Source: Cristatella mucedo
Lineage: Eukaryota; Bryozoa; Phylactolaemata; Cristatellidae
Length of the DNA stretch: 64,000 nucleotides
Direction: 5' to 3'
Assembly (NCBI GenBank): GCA_009760855.2
Contig: WPIO01000162.1
Coordinates: forward strand, 186,001-250,000
Under the pieces are notes generated by a model. The model worked only from the letters and a program-made list of their open reading frames with translations. It had not been told where the DNA came from and made no database searches. Position numbers and translations under genes: made by a program. The first letter of the stretch is position 1. Every line of letters begins with the position of its first letter. Of this stretch, positions 34,553 to 47,111 are shown piece by piece.

Positions 34553-34614
34553 TAACCTTGTATATGTCTAGACATTTCTTTTCTCGTGTAAAAGAATCGT
34601 GATTAAATAGTTAA

Positions 34615-35566
34615 TCGTGGCTTCTTAGGTTTCTGCCATCCCTGTAAAGATGTCATCAATAAATTACGTAAAGGATTTAAAAAATTTCGGCGTGCTGGAG
34701 GTCTGGGATTGATCCAAGCAAAGTTACAACTGGGAGTCATCTGCATAGAAGTCAAAGCCTAGGTTTTTCCTGGCAATTACATTGGCTAGAGGAAGAGTAT
34801 AAACTGTTCAAGAACTGGAATAAGCCCAATATACGAGTATACAGTATACTGCTGGAATTCCTGGAGTGATCTTTGTGTATTCACATCACAGCTCTGGAAC
34901 CTCCCTCTGAGGTGGGACCTGAACCATTGTAGTAGCTTGTCCACATTGCCCACACGAGATCAGAGGCACCCGAAGATAATTTTGCGATCGATACCATCAA
35001 AATCAGAGAACTTAAAACCAAAAAAGATCAAGAAAAACTTTGCATTAATGCCTAAGAATGTCATTATATACTAGAATAGGTGCTGATGACATTTTCAAGT
35101 GAGTTGCTTTAAAAGCACACTGGAGCCTTCAAGCTATCTTTGATGTTTCAACATCAAATTTCAGCTTCTCAGCAATGACTCATTCCAGTGTCTTGATAGG
35201 AACAGTATGGGAAACTCTAGCAGAAGTTTTAGCCATTCAATTTCACCGAGAGCAGCTTTCTCTAGTAGTGGCCTGGCTGAGAGCAATTTGGAAATGTGCT
35301 GGGACCTGACCTGAAGCTGATGGCATAGTTAGTCGGTTAGTTATATATAACTGTAACAAATATCTGCGCCTCGTCAGCAGAGAAGTAGGGGTGGGGTCTA
35401 AACGACTGTTTGTCTTGCTTGATTTGCTTGTCAGAATGAAATCGTTCGTGGAATCTTTTAATGAAGATCTTGAGGTGCTGCAAGCAATTGAGGAATAAGT
35501 CTCCAGAGAGAAAGCAGCCATTCTAGAGGTGGACTTCAATACCTTGTCAATCCCGTCGACTAACAA
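34615..35566 (-). mobile_element. LINE family B, N-terminal RT region
   Basis: Minus-strand fragment covering the palm (34615-34990, stop-ridden) and the pre-RT region at 35243-35566, which reads LDPTPTSLL and PSASGQVPAHFQIALS. This resembles the conserved LDPlPTwLl and SSGxVPxxFKxAlv words that precede LINE RT domains. It is the furthest 5' part of family B that I see in the window. Confidence 0.7.
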
Positions 35567-36892
35567 GCTATATAAGTGATCAGTTAGATCATCATAAGAG
35601 TCACTAGGTCAGGAGTTAATGTGTGAGCAGTGAAGCAGATGGTTACTACGAGACATCAGAATACACGGATTGCACATCTCGGAGTAAACTACGTTTTATG
35701 GAAGCTTTTCTATAGCTAGAATCGATAAGTATTGTCTGCAGTTGTCATCAAATGCAGGCAGATCGAAAGTCAGTCCTGACCTTGCTAACGGTTTATTTTG
35801 CATTCAGCCGGCAATTAGTAAGGCTTGCTAAGTTAATTTTTTTGTGAAACTGTACCGGGCTCGCACATACTTTGGCAGCTCGGCAAAGAACAAAGACCCC
35901 CACAGGCTAGATGTGGTACTGACGACGACGGCTGTATTGTATCATACGCAGGCAGCAGTGTAAGCAAGGGAGTGTACATGCGAATGTAGAATCCGTCGTG
36001 GAAGCAGCTCTGGAGCTCGTAAAGAGGAGGGAGAGAGGGCGAGAGTGACCAACAGTGTATAGCCTGCTTACAGGCCGGTGCACAGGCAGAAAGTAGTTCG
36101 CTGACAGGTTAGCTGTTCATACGACCACGACCGGTGCTGAGCTGTTGCAATAAAATCTAGCTTAGTTAGCTGACACCGCCCGACTGCAGTGCCTAAGGAG
36201 AGGGTGGGCAGTGCACCCACCAGCCGGGCGGAGTAAATCCGACTGGGGCTAAACAAAATCATGACGTGGCCACTCATGGGAAACCGTAAGCCGTCATCTG
36301 AGCGATGGTGCACAGTGGGCTTAGATAGAGGTGCAAACCCGTCAAAATGTCGGCTAGTGGTGTTTTGTAGCTTTCTGCAAACGACGACAGGTCAGAAGGA
36401 GGATCGAGCATGATGGGTGCAAAAGTTATTATTACATTGACAGTATTAACTTCAAGAGACTAAATGTTTCATTAATAACAGGAGACTTTACATTATGAGT
36501 AGGACAAGAGCCGCCGCTGAATGATATCGGCATGTGGTCAGATTAGCAGAATTTCCAGATGATAGGTGATGAAACCAAACAGCTGTTGGAAAAAGTGCAC
36601 TTCGAGTAAGTGACCGTTGAAGTGAGATGGGTCGCGTATAGGAGTTCACGATAATAAGTCAGTTAGTCGCGTGCCAAGTTATTTGCTGAAGGATTCAGAT
36701 GAGTTATCGAAATAAATTTTGAAATTACAAACAAGTGAATATATTGATCTCTAGCACACATAATCAAAAGGAGATACGATGAACCATTGATAAATAATAT
36801 TTGATAAATGAAGGCGATAGACTACTGCCATCATTCGCCGCTTGTTTTGGGACGCACACACATACATATACTGGAACTGGTCGTGGCAGACC
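35567..36892. other. No gene seen
   Basis: Mixed composition. 35.85-36.35 kb is GC-richer than its surroundings and may be an unrecognised repeat. No frame in it resembles a protein that I know. Confidence 0.45.
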
Positions 36893-38402
36893 ACCCGAAC
36901 TCATATATCGAAACCTCACACCTAGCTAGTAAGTTCCAGTCTGGCTTTAGAGCTAATCACTCCACAGAGTCAGCATTGCTTAGGGTATACAACGACCTAC
37001 TTAGGAATGCAGACATGCGTAGAGTGTCACTGCCTGTTTTGCTCAATCTTTCGGCAGCTTTTGACACCATCGATCACAAAGTTCTTCTAGAGTGCCTCTC
37101 ATCTCGCCTGGGCATCAGTGGCACTGCTCTGCAGTGGTTCAGGTCCTATCTCAGTGGGAGACCAGAGTATTGACGTGAATGGACAAAGATCATCTGAAGT
37201 ACCTTTGAAATATGGAGTACCTCAGGGGTCCGTGCTAGGTCCGGTTCTTTTCACGGTTTATACTCTCCCTCTTGCTGATATGATTTCCAAGCACAATCTA
37301 GGCTTTCACATCTATGATGTTGACATTCAGTCGTACCTTTGCTTTGATCCCTCTGGGCATTTGAGCACCTCAACTCACTTGCTGAATGTTTGATGAAATC
37401 CGCACATGGATGGCAGCAAATTTTCTAACGCTAAACGATGATATAACTAGCTTACTAGTTATGGGCAAACCAAGAGTGATTTACAAATTGGAAAGGCTGG
37501 AGCTGAAAATTGGCTCTGCCAGCATGTCTTCACTTTAATTAGCTCGGAATCTAGGTGTCATATTCCAAAGCGACCTCTCGTTAAACGAACATATAAGCTC
37601 CACAGTCAAATCTGCCAATTTTCAGCTTCATAACATTTCTAAGTTTCAGGCTTGTTTAGATAAGGATACCACGTCCAAGTTGGTCCATGCATTAGTGACA
37701 TCCGGCCTCAAATTCTGCAACTCACTGCTTACTGGCCTACCAGCATGTGCAATCAGGCGATTGCAGCTGGTGCAAAACTCTGCATCTAATCTTGTCTTTC
37801 ATGAGCGTCGCAGTTGCCACATTACTCCACTTCTCGCCGACCTGCACTGGCTACCAGTCAAGCAACGGGTTGACTTCAAGGTTTCGTAGCTCACTTTTAG
37901 GTCACTTCGTTTTTTTGGCTCCAGCCTATCTATCAGATATACTCCCCCTCAGGCCAAGCATCGTCCCCCCCCCGCTTTTTGGAATACAAAGTCTACAAAT
38001 ACCTCGTACAAACCTCAAATCCTTTGGAGACCGTGCATTTAGTTCGTGTGCTACCGAAGCCTGAAACTACCTCCCGACGTGCATCAGAACATCCCCCGAC
38101 CTGACCGCATTTAAAAGGAACTTAAAAACACACCTATTTAGGACAGCATTTAGTGGGTCCCTGTGATTCGTCCTTGATGTGCTTATGCATGTTGACACTG
38201 TGCATGCTGCTACTAACCACATTTTCATGCTGACCCTGTGTATGGAATGCCTAACCATGTTATTCCTTTTGTTTGTTTCGCAAGCAAGATTTTACTCTTC
38301 ATTTAATTGCGTTTCATTTTGCAGCAAATGTAAAGTGCCTAGTGAGAGATTAAGTTCTATGAGGACGCTTCATCAAGTGAATTATTATTATTAACATTAT
38401 TA
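36893..38402 (+). mobile_element. LINE family B, best plus-strand copy
   Basis: About 1.5 kb. Plus strand encodes SKFQSGFRANHSTESALLRV, LPVLLNLSAAFDTIDHKVLL, then PQGSVLGPVLFTVYTLPLAD, with the YADD box damaged (IYDVDIQ). It continues through LVHALVTSGLKFCNSLLTGL to the 3' UTR and an ATT tail at about 38383-38400. Several frameshifts, including one at about 37170 in the RT. Confidence 0.92.
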
Positions 38403-38478
38403 CTACATATGTAAATATGCGCATGTTGATAATTTTATTTATATTGCAAATGGAAAACAGATATTAGTCACATATTTT

Positions 38479-38612
38479 GCTTGTATAGCACCCAAAGAGA
38501 GCCTTATCTCTATTCAGAGGCTTTGCATTATGCCATGTGGCCCGAGCCCAAGACCCAGGTCAGATCTTGGTCGAGGCGAGAATAGTAACCACTCAGCCAA
38601 ACCAGCTAAACT
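38479..38612 (-). mobile_element. tRNA-headed SINE with LINE-B-like tail, minus strand
   Basis: On the minus strand, 38612 to 38535 is tRNA-like, with tttggctgagtggttac as the A box and ggtcttgggctcgggcc as a degenerate B box. 38534 to 38479 (aaagcctctgaatagagata, then gctctctttgggtgctatac) resembles the terminal block of LINE-B. A second copy lies at 62169. Confidence 0.7.
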
Positions 38613-39619
38613 AAAAATAACTTATTTGAAAGGCTGCTTCAATGGGACTGCCGAAAAGTTTTGATAAGTCAGGATGAGCTTGCGATTGAGGCAATTCCGC
38701 CAGTTTTTATTAATCTGTGACTCTGAAATGAGGAGGTTGCTGTTGGGGGTGGCTCGTTAAGGTCAGAGTATTAAGTGGTTTCAGCATAATCATGGTCAAT
38801 GCCAGTGGGTCGAGGACAGTTTTACAAAATCATGCCAGTTATATATTATCAGGTACATTGCTACATGTTGAGCCGTAATTTCAAAGACCGCTGTTGCGAT
38901 GGGCCGCAGGGTTAGAACAGGCAAGATGACCAGAAAGTTGGAGTGATTTTCATCAGGGTGTGAGGGAGATCTCACAGGGCGGTAGGAGACAGTGCTAAGA
39001 ATACAAATCGTGCTGGGTCTCCGGGTACCGCTCAACCACCTGTCTGGCCGTTATCAATTATTAATACATAATTCACGAATCCTAGAAATAGCTTTAGCAG
39101 TCAGGAAAAGTGAAAAAAAACTCAAAGCAACTATAACTTCAATTTTCATGCAATTGAAGTCGGGAGTTAACCTACTGCTTCTGTTATAACCTGAAATATT
39201 CTGGACCAGCTATGTACTTACCAGTTTTTCAAATCTTTCATACGGCCCGGTTTGCTTACCTTATTTTTTCTGTCTAATTTGGGTGCTTATCTGGGTACCA
39301 CTGAGTTCATCATACAAGCAATCTCCCCGTGCTAAAGAGCGGCCTCTGGCGACTCCTAGCATGGTGTGGACCTTTACTTGATTTCTCCGTAATACCTTCG
39401 GGTATTCCGCTGCTATCTTCGCTGCGACTATTTATGAGCTGTCCTCGGATATGCTACACAAAACAGGACCTGCTTAGCATAAGATGCGATGTCGCCATTA
39501 GTCGAACCCTACCGGCTGGCCTTCTCCGGCAGGTCAGTGAGAACCTACCTGCATCCTGCATTCGCCCCATCAACAGCTCGGCTATCAAACCTACGACTCG
39601 TAATTTAAAGCGCTAGATA
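38613..39619. other. Unassigned sequence upstream of LINE-A
   Basis: Contains a 95-codon plus frame (39329-39616) that could be the end of a LINE-A 5' region or ORF1, but it shows no motif. The 5' end of LINE-A cannot be fixed from one copy. Confidence 0.35.
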
Positions 39620-42600
39620 GTACTTGTTGCCGTAGTAGCCCACCCACTGTAGCCCAGCACGTTGTGAAACGTCGTCCCACGGCCGTTACCAAGGTCCAAT
39701 TCAACTTCGAAGAGCCAGCTTCTGCCGGGCCGGATCGCAAACGGTAGAGAATACGAGCCACTTCATCGCCTTCGCTCAGTTGTTCGACAGCCTCTTAAAT
39801 TCCGCCTACTAAATGTCCGCTCCCTAAAAACCAAGGGGTTACTTATAGGCGATCAGGTGGTCCAGGAGAAGCGAGATGCATTTCTGCTTACCGAAACCTG
39901 GATGACGCCTTGTTCCAGTAGCTGTATTTCCGAGACCACCCCACCCGGGTTCTCATTCTATCAGTCCATGCATTCTGACAAGGTTGGTGGAGGGGTTTCA
40001 ATTGTTGTTCGCGAATCGTTTGGCTATAAATGTGCAGTTTCTCGCATGGGTCATCGTTTGAATCGGTTGCAATCAGGTCTTCATCAAAGACAATGCCTCT
40101 AGCGGTTTCGATATACCAGCCTCCATCTGGCTGTCTAAACTTGTTTGTAGGGGAGTTCTCAGGGTTCCTCGCTAAAATATTCGTGTGTGACAGGCCGCTA
40201 CTGATTGTAGGAGACTTCAATATTCACGTTGACAACCCTAGCAACTGCCAGGTCCGCTCATTTCTTGACTGTCTGGAGAATCTTGGCTTGACCCAACTCA
40301 TTAATCATAGCACCCACGTAGGTGGCCACATTCTAGATCTCGTGATTACTAAGGATGTCCTGCCCACTGACTTTGTTGTGTGCTCACTGACCCTCTCAGA
40401 TCATTGTTTGGTCTCGTTTACTGTTCCTGCTCCCTTGTACGTACAGGGCAATGTCGACTTTGCCAAACGACGAAACTTAAAAAGCATTGACATGGACAAG
40501 TTTTCTAAATCTGTTTGTGATGCAGGCCTTCTTGATTTGCATTCAGACTTGACCGGCAGCCTCGATACCCACACTGATGCGATAAACATGACACTCAGGA
40601 GTGCTCTTGAAAAGCATGCTCCCGTTCGCTCTATCCGTGTTCAAAGTCGTCGAGATTGCTTTCAATTTACAAAAAAACTCCTTAAGATGCGCCGTGTTAA
40701 GCGCAGGCTGGAACGTCGTTTTAAGAAATCGGGGTCTGAGGCAGACCTAGTCAATTTTAAAGACTTCCTTCGAGTTTACACCCAAAAGCTTAAAAAAGCC
40801 AGGGTTTCTTTTTTCATTAGAAAACTGAATTCCTGCCAGTCGGACACTAAACAGATTTATAAGACAGTAAACCATTTACTGGCCAATACTGTGAGGTCTG
40901 ACTCCCCAGATATTAAGGGCTCAGCCGAAAAGTTTTCAGCCTTCTTTACTGAAAAAATTGTGCACATTCGTGCCTCCATTAAGCCCCCTCCGACCAAAGA
41001 AATCGCCGTTTCTCAACCTGTGACCTTTCTTAAAAGGTTCTCTGATGTTTCTGCCTGTGATGTGGCTGCCTTAATAACGTCTAGCAAATAGAGCTCGTCT
41101 CCTGAAGACCCTATACCTTCATCTCTGTGGTCTTCACTGGCAGACCAACTTAGCCCTGCCATAGCCAAGATTTTTAATGCTTCTTTGGGAAAAGGGGTCG
41201 TCCCCAAGTCCTTCAAATCGGCAATCGTTAGACCTATTCTTAAAGTGCCTGGATAAGACACAGAGGTCCTTGCAAACTATCGTCCATTTTCCCTTCTTCC
41301 GTTCTTATCAAAGATTCTTGAAAAAATTGTTGCTAAGCAGCTAGTTGAACATATTGAAATTAATGGAATGTCAGAAACATTTCAATCAGGGTTCAAGAGG
41401 CAGCACTCTACTAAAACTGCTCTCCTCCGTGGTAACAATGACATTTTACGTGGCAACGACGACGGGAATGTCACTGCCCTAGCTCTGCTGGATCTGTCTG
41501 CTGCCTTCGACACCATTGATCATGAAGTTCTGCTTGAACGATTGAGAACAACGATCGGTCTGGCAGATGAAGCACTGGCATGGTTTAAATCATACTTGTC
41601 TGATCGTGTTCAATCCGTGTCGTGTGGGGGTCAGGTCTCAAACATGAGAAGGGTCACCTGTGAAGTCCCTCAAGGGTCTGTACTTGGTCCCTTGCTGTTC
41701 TCCATTTATACGAAACCTCTGGGAAAAGTGATTAAGGGCCATGGAATAGGATATCACTTCTATGCTGACGATACTCAGTTGTATTTTTCATTTAAACCGT
41801 CGGAATCTGCTGCAGCAACTGAGAAACTGAATGCTTGCCTTGCCGATATTCGATCCTGGATGTCGGAAAACTTCCTGAAATTAAATGACGATAAAACCGA
41901 ACTGCTGCTCATAGGACACCCTAAGCGTGTGGCTGGATTAAAAGGCTTTGCTGTTGTAATAGGTGATGCTATTGGACGACCTTCACCACGTGCTCGAAAT
42001 CTAGGTGTCGTGTTCGACAGGTACCTCAATTTCAAAAGCTTCATACCGAAGACTGCCTCTACAGCTAGCCATCACATCCGATCCCTATCCAAGATTAGAA
42101 GCTGTCTCCCACAGTGGCTTGTAAAAAATTTAACTAGCTCTTTAGTTCTGTCTCGGCTTGATTATTGTAATTATCTTTTGGCTGGGCTACCAAAGAGAGC
42201 TATTATGCCACTACAGTGGACTATGAATATGGCTGCAAGGCTGGTCTTCAAGTCCCAGTGGCTTGAGCACGTGTCACCTTTGCTGAAAGAGCTAGGATGG
42301 TTGCCAGTTGAGCAAAGGATACAGAGGAAAGTTCTTACGCTGACCCACAAGGCCCACCACGGCTATGCTCCTTCGTACCTAGCTGAACTGCTGCATCCTT
42401 TTCAGCCTGTTCGTGCCCTCAGGTCCTGTGTGTACAATAAATTAGCTGTCCCATTTCTCCGTTTAAAGACAGTTGGCGACAGAAGCTTTAGCTCTGCAGG
42501 TCCTAGACTGTGGAACTCGCTTTCACAATTCTTATGCAACGACATCTACTCTCCAACTGCCGACTATGGCACATCTTTTTCAGCGGTCCTGAACTGCTAC

Positions 42601-42811
42601 TTCTATGCTACTCACTACCTCAACTGCTCTCCTAACCCTGCCATGCTTCCCACTTTCTCTTTGTTGCTTGAGACGAAGTCTGTTGGCTACCGAATGCGTC
42701 CCGAAAGCCGCTTAGGCTGTGAGTGTGCTATACAAAACTCTCCTGCATAACACCCACATGATATATATGACTTTGTGGTGTTACTGACGGAGATACATTA
42801 CATTACATTAC
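39620..42811 (+). mobile_element. LINE family A, longest copy
   Basis: The only copy in the window with both an APE-like endonuclease and an RT. It ends at 42811 in repeats of ATTAC, the same 3' end as the fragments at 7.16, 14.34, 33.15 and 51.14 kb. The 5' boundary is uncertain. Family traits (APE endonuclease, RT with FYADDTQLY, long C-terminal region, microsatellite tail) fit the CR1/Jockey/Rex group. Confidence 0.9.
39715..42750 (+). pseudogene. LINE-A ORF2: APE endonuclease and reverse transcriptase
   Basis: This ORF would nick target DNA and copy the element's RNA at the nick. The endonuclease part shows LLNVRSLKTKG (39.80 kb), FLLTETW (39.88), a frameshift near 40.07, then SIYQPPSG, LLIVGDFNIHVD (40.20), GHILDLVITKD (40.33) and LTLSDHCLVSF (40.39). 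The RT part shows SGFKRQHSTKTALL, ALLDLSAAFDTIDHEVLLER, EVPQGSVLGPLLFSIYTKPL, YHFYADDTQLYFS and LKLNDDKTELLLIGHP (41.39-41.93). The C-terminal region includes LVLSRLDYCNYLLAGLPKRA. Lesions: the frameshift, a TAG at 41089 and a TAA near 41255. Otherwise it is remarkably intact, so it is fairly young but immobile on its own. Confidence 0.92.
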
Positions 42812-44520
42812 AATCTGTTTTCCATCTAATGAAATGGACTAGCGTTTTTTTTTTATATATAGACCTTCGTGTCTTTAGAGATATCTTTGATTGTTTTATT
42901 GTGTCCTTAGTTGTTTGCAAGCCATCTATTTGCACATGGGTTGGATAAAATTGCATTACCCTTATGCAAGCTATATATACTTTTTTACGTGATTTTTTGA
43001 AACTCTAGCTTGAAAAGAGCAGCAATGAATAAATTACCACCTTCATAAGCTTTGCAGCACCATCATAGATAATTGTGCCTTCCTCAGACGGGACATACGT
43101 TTAAAGTCCATATACAATTTCAAATGTTTATTATTTAATAAATTTATTTTGATTATCCCGAGTCAATTCTCTGGCTAACCTATTCGTTACGACAAGTTGC
43201 TCATCTGGAATAATTCCCAGATATCCGACCATATCACATTCTACCTTGACCATGTTCAGTTATCTGTGGCTATAGCCAAGCAGCAATACTTTAATGACGA
43301 TGTTTTTAGTGTAAAAACCAAAAAGCTAGAACTGCACTGCAGGTCGATTATACAATTTTAAAATTTTTAAAATAACTGTAAGTGTCCATCGACTTTTTAA
43401 GGCATCTTTTTTTCCAAATACAACTTTTTTCGTTGTTTTTATTATCAGAAAATATGCAGTAATCTGCTATTACAAACAGTGCTCTATAGGCTTGCAAGCT
43501 TTCCAGTACTCATATTGCCTAGGTTTTAGATTTAGCTATCTGTGTGCACTTTTTTAATATAGAATACATTTTTTATCTCAAAATTACTAAAGGCTGGGCT
43601 TTAAATGCATGCAGTGAGGAATATTTGTTGCTTATAAACGTTTAAACTTTGATAATCTCTGTAAACATCGCTGTGGCCCTTATTCGAAGCATGCTACATG
43701 TTAAATATGCATACATACCGTTTAGACTTAATTTATTTAATTTGGCCACATAACTGCTGACTGCTGCTAGTAGTTCGGCCACATAAGCCCAGACTTATAA
43801 GAAGTAGTACCTTTGTGTTGTTTGCTCCCTTTGAGGAAACATGATTATGATGTACACATTAGAACATCCGCTGCATTTATAAAACTGGACTGCCCACCAA
43901 ACCATATATTACTGCATGATAATTTCCTAGTCGCCAAGCTGAAACCAAACTTTTGTTCTTGAAGTGCATATGCCTTGGGATTCCTTTTTGACTAGTCAGA
44001 CCTGGTTTTAATTAAGCTAAATTAACTCTTGCAGGATTAGAAAACGGATTCCAAGCTAAAACTGAATGATGTCGAGAACCAGGAGCAAACTTACGAAAAA
44101 GCCTGCAAATACTAGCGAATTCGATTCAGCTAGCAAATTGATTTACGGAAAAGCATCCCAATCTAAGATTCGATATTTTCATGTTTTCCGTATGATTTTA
44201 ATATTGATGGTTATATTTTAGACGTTTGGCTTGCTTCAGAATCAGTTAGAAACTACGAAAACTTACAAGGCTTGCAGTGCTGGGCATTTAGATACCGTTG
44301 TATATTAAACTAATTCAAATATGCCATCATTTTTGCATGATACTTTTACAAGCTTTCATATGGATTTTGTTGGGACCACTTGTGAGGATTGATTGCTACT
44401 CAGTGGAACTCATTGGTGGAGTGGTCTTTCTAGTTAAATAAAAGAAAGACAGCTTCCACTGTACACCCCCTCTAGTATCTTGCCCTCTACTACCACTGTC
44501 ACGGTAGTCTCGTTTAGAGG
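42812..44520. repeat. Remnant of a further exon-cassette unit
   Basis: Shares intron words with the A6-B5 interval (gcaagccatctatttgcaca near 42922) and with post-B introns (cttccactgtacaccccctc near 44453). It holds the dead exon B6. The matching exon A was not found and may have been lost where LINEs occupy 34-42.8 kb. Confidence 0.55.
44035..44117 (+). pseudogene. Exon B, unit 6 (dead)
   Basis: Recognisable exon-B sequence after aactcttgcag. It contains ENQEQTYEKA, but its second codon is TAG, it ends in another stop, and the G|gta donor is gone (caaatactagcg). Confidence 0.6.
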
Positions 44521-44992
44521 TGCCTAGAACTGCTGCTGCTCAGAAATGGTACTGGTTCGAAAGGGAACTCGGCAGCTGGTGTAAAGAAGACACTCTCGCA
44601 TGGACAGCGTTGATGCCAAGGTTCTTGTTGTTATGTGAATCGCAAGTGGCTTTAGATGAGGAGGATGACATGCCCACGATTGACTGAATGTGATCTGCAT
44701 GTGGTTAGATAAGCAGAATCTGGTAACAATAGGCGTTAATAGCAAACAGTTGCATGGGATTCTAAAGGTGAGTAGGGTCATTCACACGATCCAAATAAGG
44801 AAATGAGTCAGCCGATACGAATAGACGTGCTGATGGCATGTTATCAAAATGCATTTTTAAATCACACGTAGCAAGGGAATATACATTTATTGCGCTCAGA
44901 ATTGAAATGAGAACAAAGAGATCTGAGCTAAAGGAAAAGATCCTACTTGGATAGCAATATATTAGTGCAACGATTGGAAGTTGGATGTTGGA
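44521..44992. other. No gene seen
   Basis: Unassigned sequence left of a LINE-B copy. Overlapping small frames only. Confidence 0.45.
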
Positions 44993-46375
44993 TAATAATA
45001 ATAATAAAATTGCGTACCACCCTAAGAGAACCGAATCTCTCTCTCTAGGCACTTTACAGTTGCCGCAAACAAAGCACTAACAAATATTTGATGGTAAAGT
45101 CCGTAAAGTAGTAGGTGCACTAAGCAACAGGCAAGAGAAGATGCAGGCACATGAAGGTCAAAGCACAGCGACCCACCAAATGCCGTAATAAGCAGGCTCG
45201 TTTAAGGCTTCTTTTTAAATATCGTCACGCCAGGGGACGTTGTGAGTGAGTCGGTGGTGAGTTCCAGCTTTTGGAAGTATAGCAACTAAAGACACAGTCT
45301 CCAATGTTTTTGAGGTTCGTGCCAGGTATGGCTAAGCGATAGGAGTCAGAACAGCAGGTTTTACGTTTATTAGCCTAGCGGGGAAATAGTTCTGAGAGGT
45401 AGGCTGGGACCAGAGAGGGAATGGGCCTAAAAGTAAGTGACGTAATCTTGAAGTCGACGCTTTGCTTGACTGGGAGCCTGAGCAGGTCGGCGAAAAGCGT
45501 TGCGATGAGGCCATTGCTACGCTCACGACAAACGAATCTGGCTCAAGATCTTTGCACCAACTGTAAGGCGCCCTATTGCACAGGCCAGTAGACAACCAGC
45601 CAAGCAGTGGTTACAGAACTCCAGACGGGATGTCATAAATGCAAGGACCAATTTAGATGTGGTATCCCTGTCTTAACAAGCCCAACTTTGGGCAATGTTA
45701 TGTAGCTGAAAGTATACAGACTTGACAGTGGAACTGGTGTTGTGTTCAAAGGACAGGTCACCAAAATGCCTGTTTTTCATATGGATTCTGCAGATGTTCT
45801 GGTAGAGAACGTTAGGCTTTTCACTTTGTGAATTACACTTGGCTTGGCAGTTACTAATAAGTTGGTTTTATAATGATTGAATTATGGACACTTTTGCTGC
45901 CACCCATGGGTGGATTTTCTCTATTAGTGCCGCAAGACAGTTTAGAGTATTCGAGGTGCTGGAGCAATAGGAGGGGTCAAAGCAAATGTGCAATTGATTG
46001 TCATCTGAATAGAAGTGAAAGCCGAGGTTGTGTCTAGTAATCATATCAACAAGAGAAAGAGAGAGAGAGAGCCCAGAAGCCGTTAAAACTTGGATCAAGA
46101 GCAGAGCCCTGAGGTACCCCATTCACTTGTCGTTCCTCGGATTATGTATATCAGTTCACATTAATAGTCTACGGTCTACCTCTCAGAAAAGATCTAAATA
46201 ATTGCAATGCAGTATCGGTGATGCCTAGACAAGAAGAGAGGCACACGAGAATTACTTGGTGATCAATAGTATCAAATGCTGCCAAAACATCGAGTAAAAA
46301 CGAACAAAGACACTCTAAATAAGTATGCATCTCTAATGGGGTCCTAAACGCCCGAATGTTGTTTTGCACAGCGGC
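44993..46375 (-). mobile_element. LINE family B, 1.4-kb minus copy
   Basis: From an ATT-type tail at 44993 the minus strand runs through 3' UTR, post-RT region and palm (remnant of FHFYADD as FHFYSDDNQLHICF) to the FDTIDHQVILVCL motif (46169-46369). The extent is similar to the 31003-32335 and 36893-38402 copies. Many stops. Confidence 0.88.
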
Positions 46376-46840
46376 AACTCAGCACACAAGCGGTTCCATC
46401 ACCACATCAAACAATATGGGCAACAGGGGGTCGCCCTGCCACTCCCCTTGCCCCCCCCCCGGCTAGGACTGGGTCGAGCATCCTAGAGCCAAGTCATTGT
46501 ACGGTCGAGTCCACAAAGACCCTGGCCACAAAGTCGATCAGTTGTCACTCGACTTCCATGTGCTGCAGTGCAGCGAAGCCTCGATGAGGGCCGGCCACAT
46601 GCGGAACACTAGGGATCGGAACACTAGGGAGTGCAATTTGCAGGTCCGGGAAGGCCAGCAGAGCTTCAATTTTGCTTTCAGTCGTCTCGGAGAGCCGACT
46701 CAACCAGGAAGGACTGCTCTAAGCAGCCTTCGCGTCCTGGCTGGAAGTCTTTCTGCTGCAGCGACTAAAGAAAATTCGCACACAGAAACTGGCTGGGGCC
46801 TGATTTTAACGATGCTGGTGGTGCAGAACCAAGTCTGTTT
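46376..46840 (-). mobile_element. Fragment of a third LINE family
   Basis: Minus strand encodes WQGDPLLPILFDVVMEPLVC near 46440-46380, an RT motif of the QGDPLSPxLF type, unlike the PQGSVLGPLLF of families A and B. Upstream residues IDFVARVFVDST support RT. GC-rich with a run of 13 C at about 46448. The family could be of the R2/NeSL or RTE kind, and I cannot decide. It abuts the left end of the PolB element. Confidence 0.6.
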
Positions 46841-46845
46841 AACCT

Positions 46846-47047
46846 AGTAGATATAAAATGAATGGTAAGTAGCCTAGGGCTCGATCAAATGACGTCATCA
46901 ATTAAACAAATCGTCCTCCGATAAACAATCTCGCTTCCCCTCGATCGTTTCTCATCGTTCGATTTATTTAATGGCTGCCGTCATTCTCGAGACCCTATTC
47001 TTCATACCCTTCATTTTATATATACTAAGAGTTGTTTAGGTTGATGT
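46846..47047 (+). repeat. Left inverted terminal repeat
   Basis: About 200 bp matching the reverse complement of 55106-55306 at roughly 92% by hand count. Its first 180 bp are also an imperfect palindrome: the start (agtagatataaaatgaatgg) pairs with the end (cccttcattttatatatact) and much of the inside also pairs, so a long hairpin could form. Confidence 0.8.
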
Positions 47048-47111
47048 GTCCATATAAGAGTAAAATATGATTGCAATTAATTAAATATTTAATTAAATAC
47101 ATTTGTTCCAT

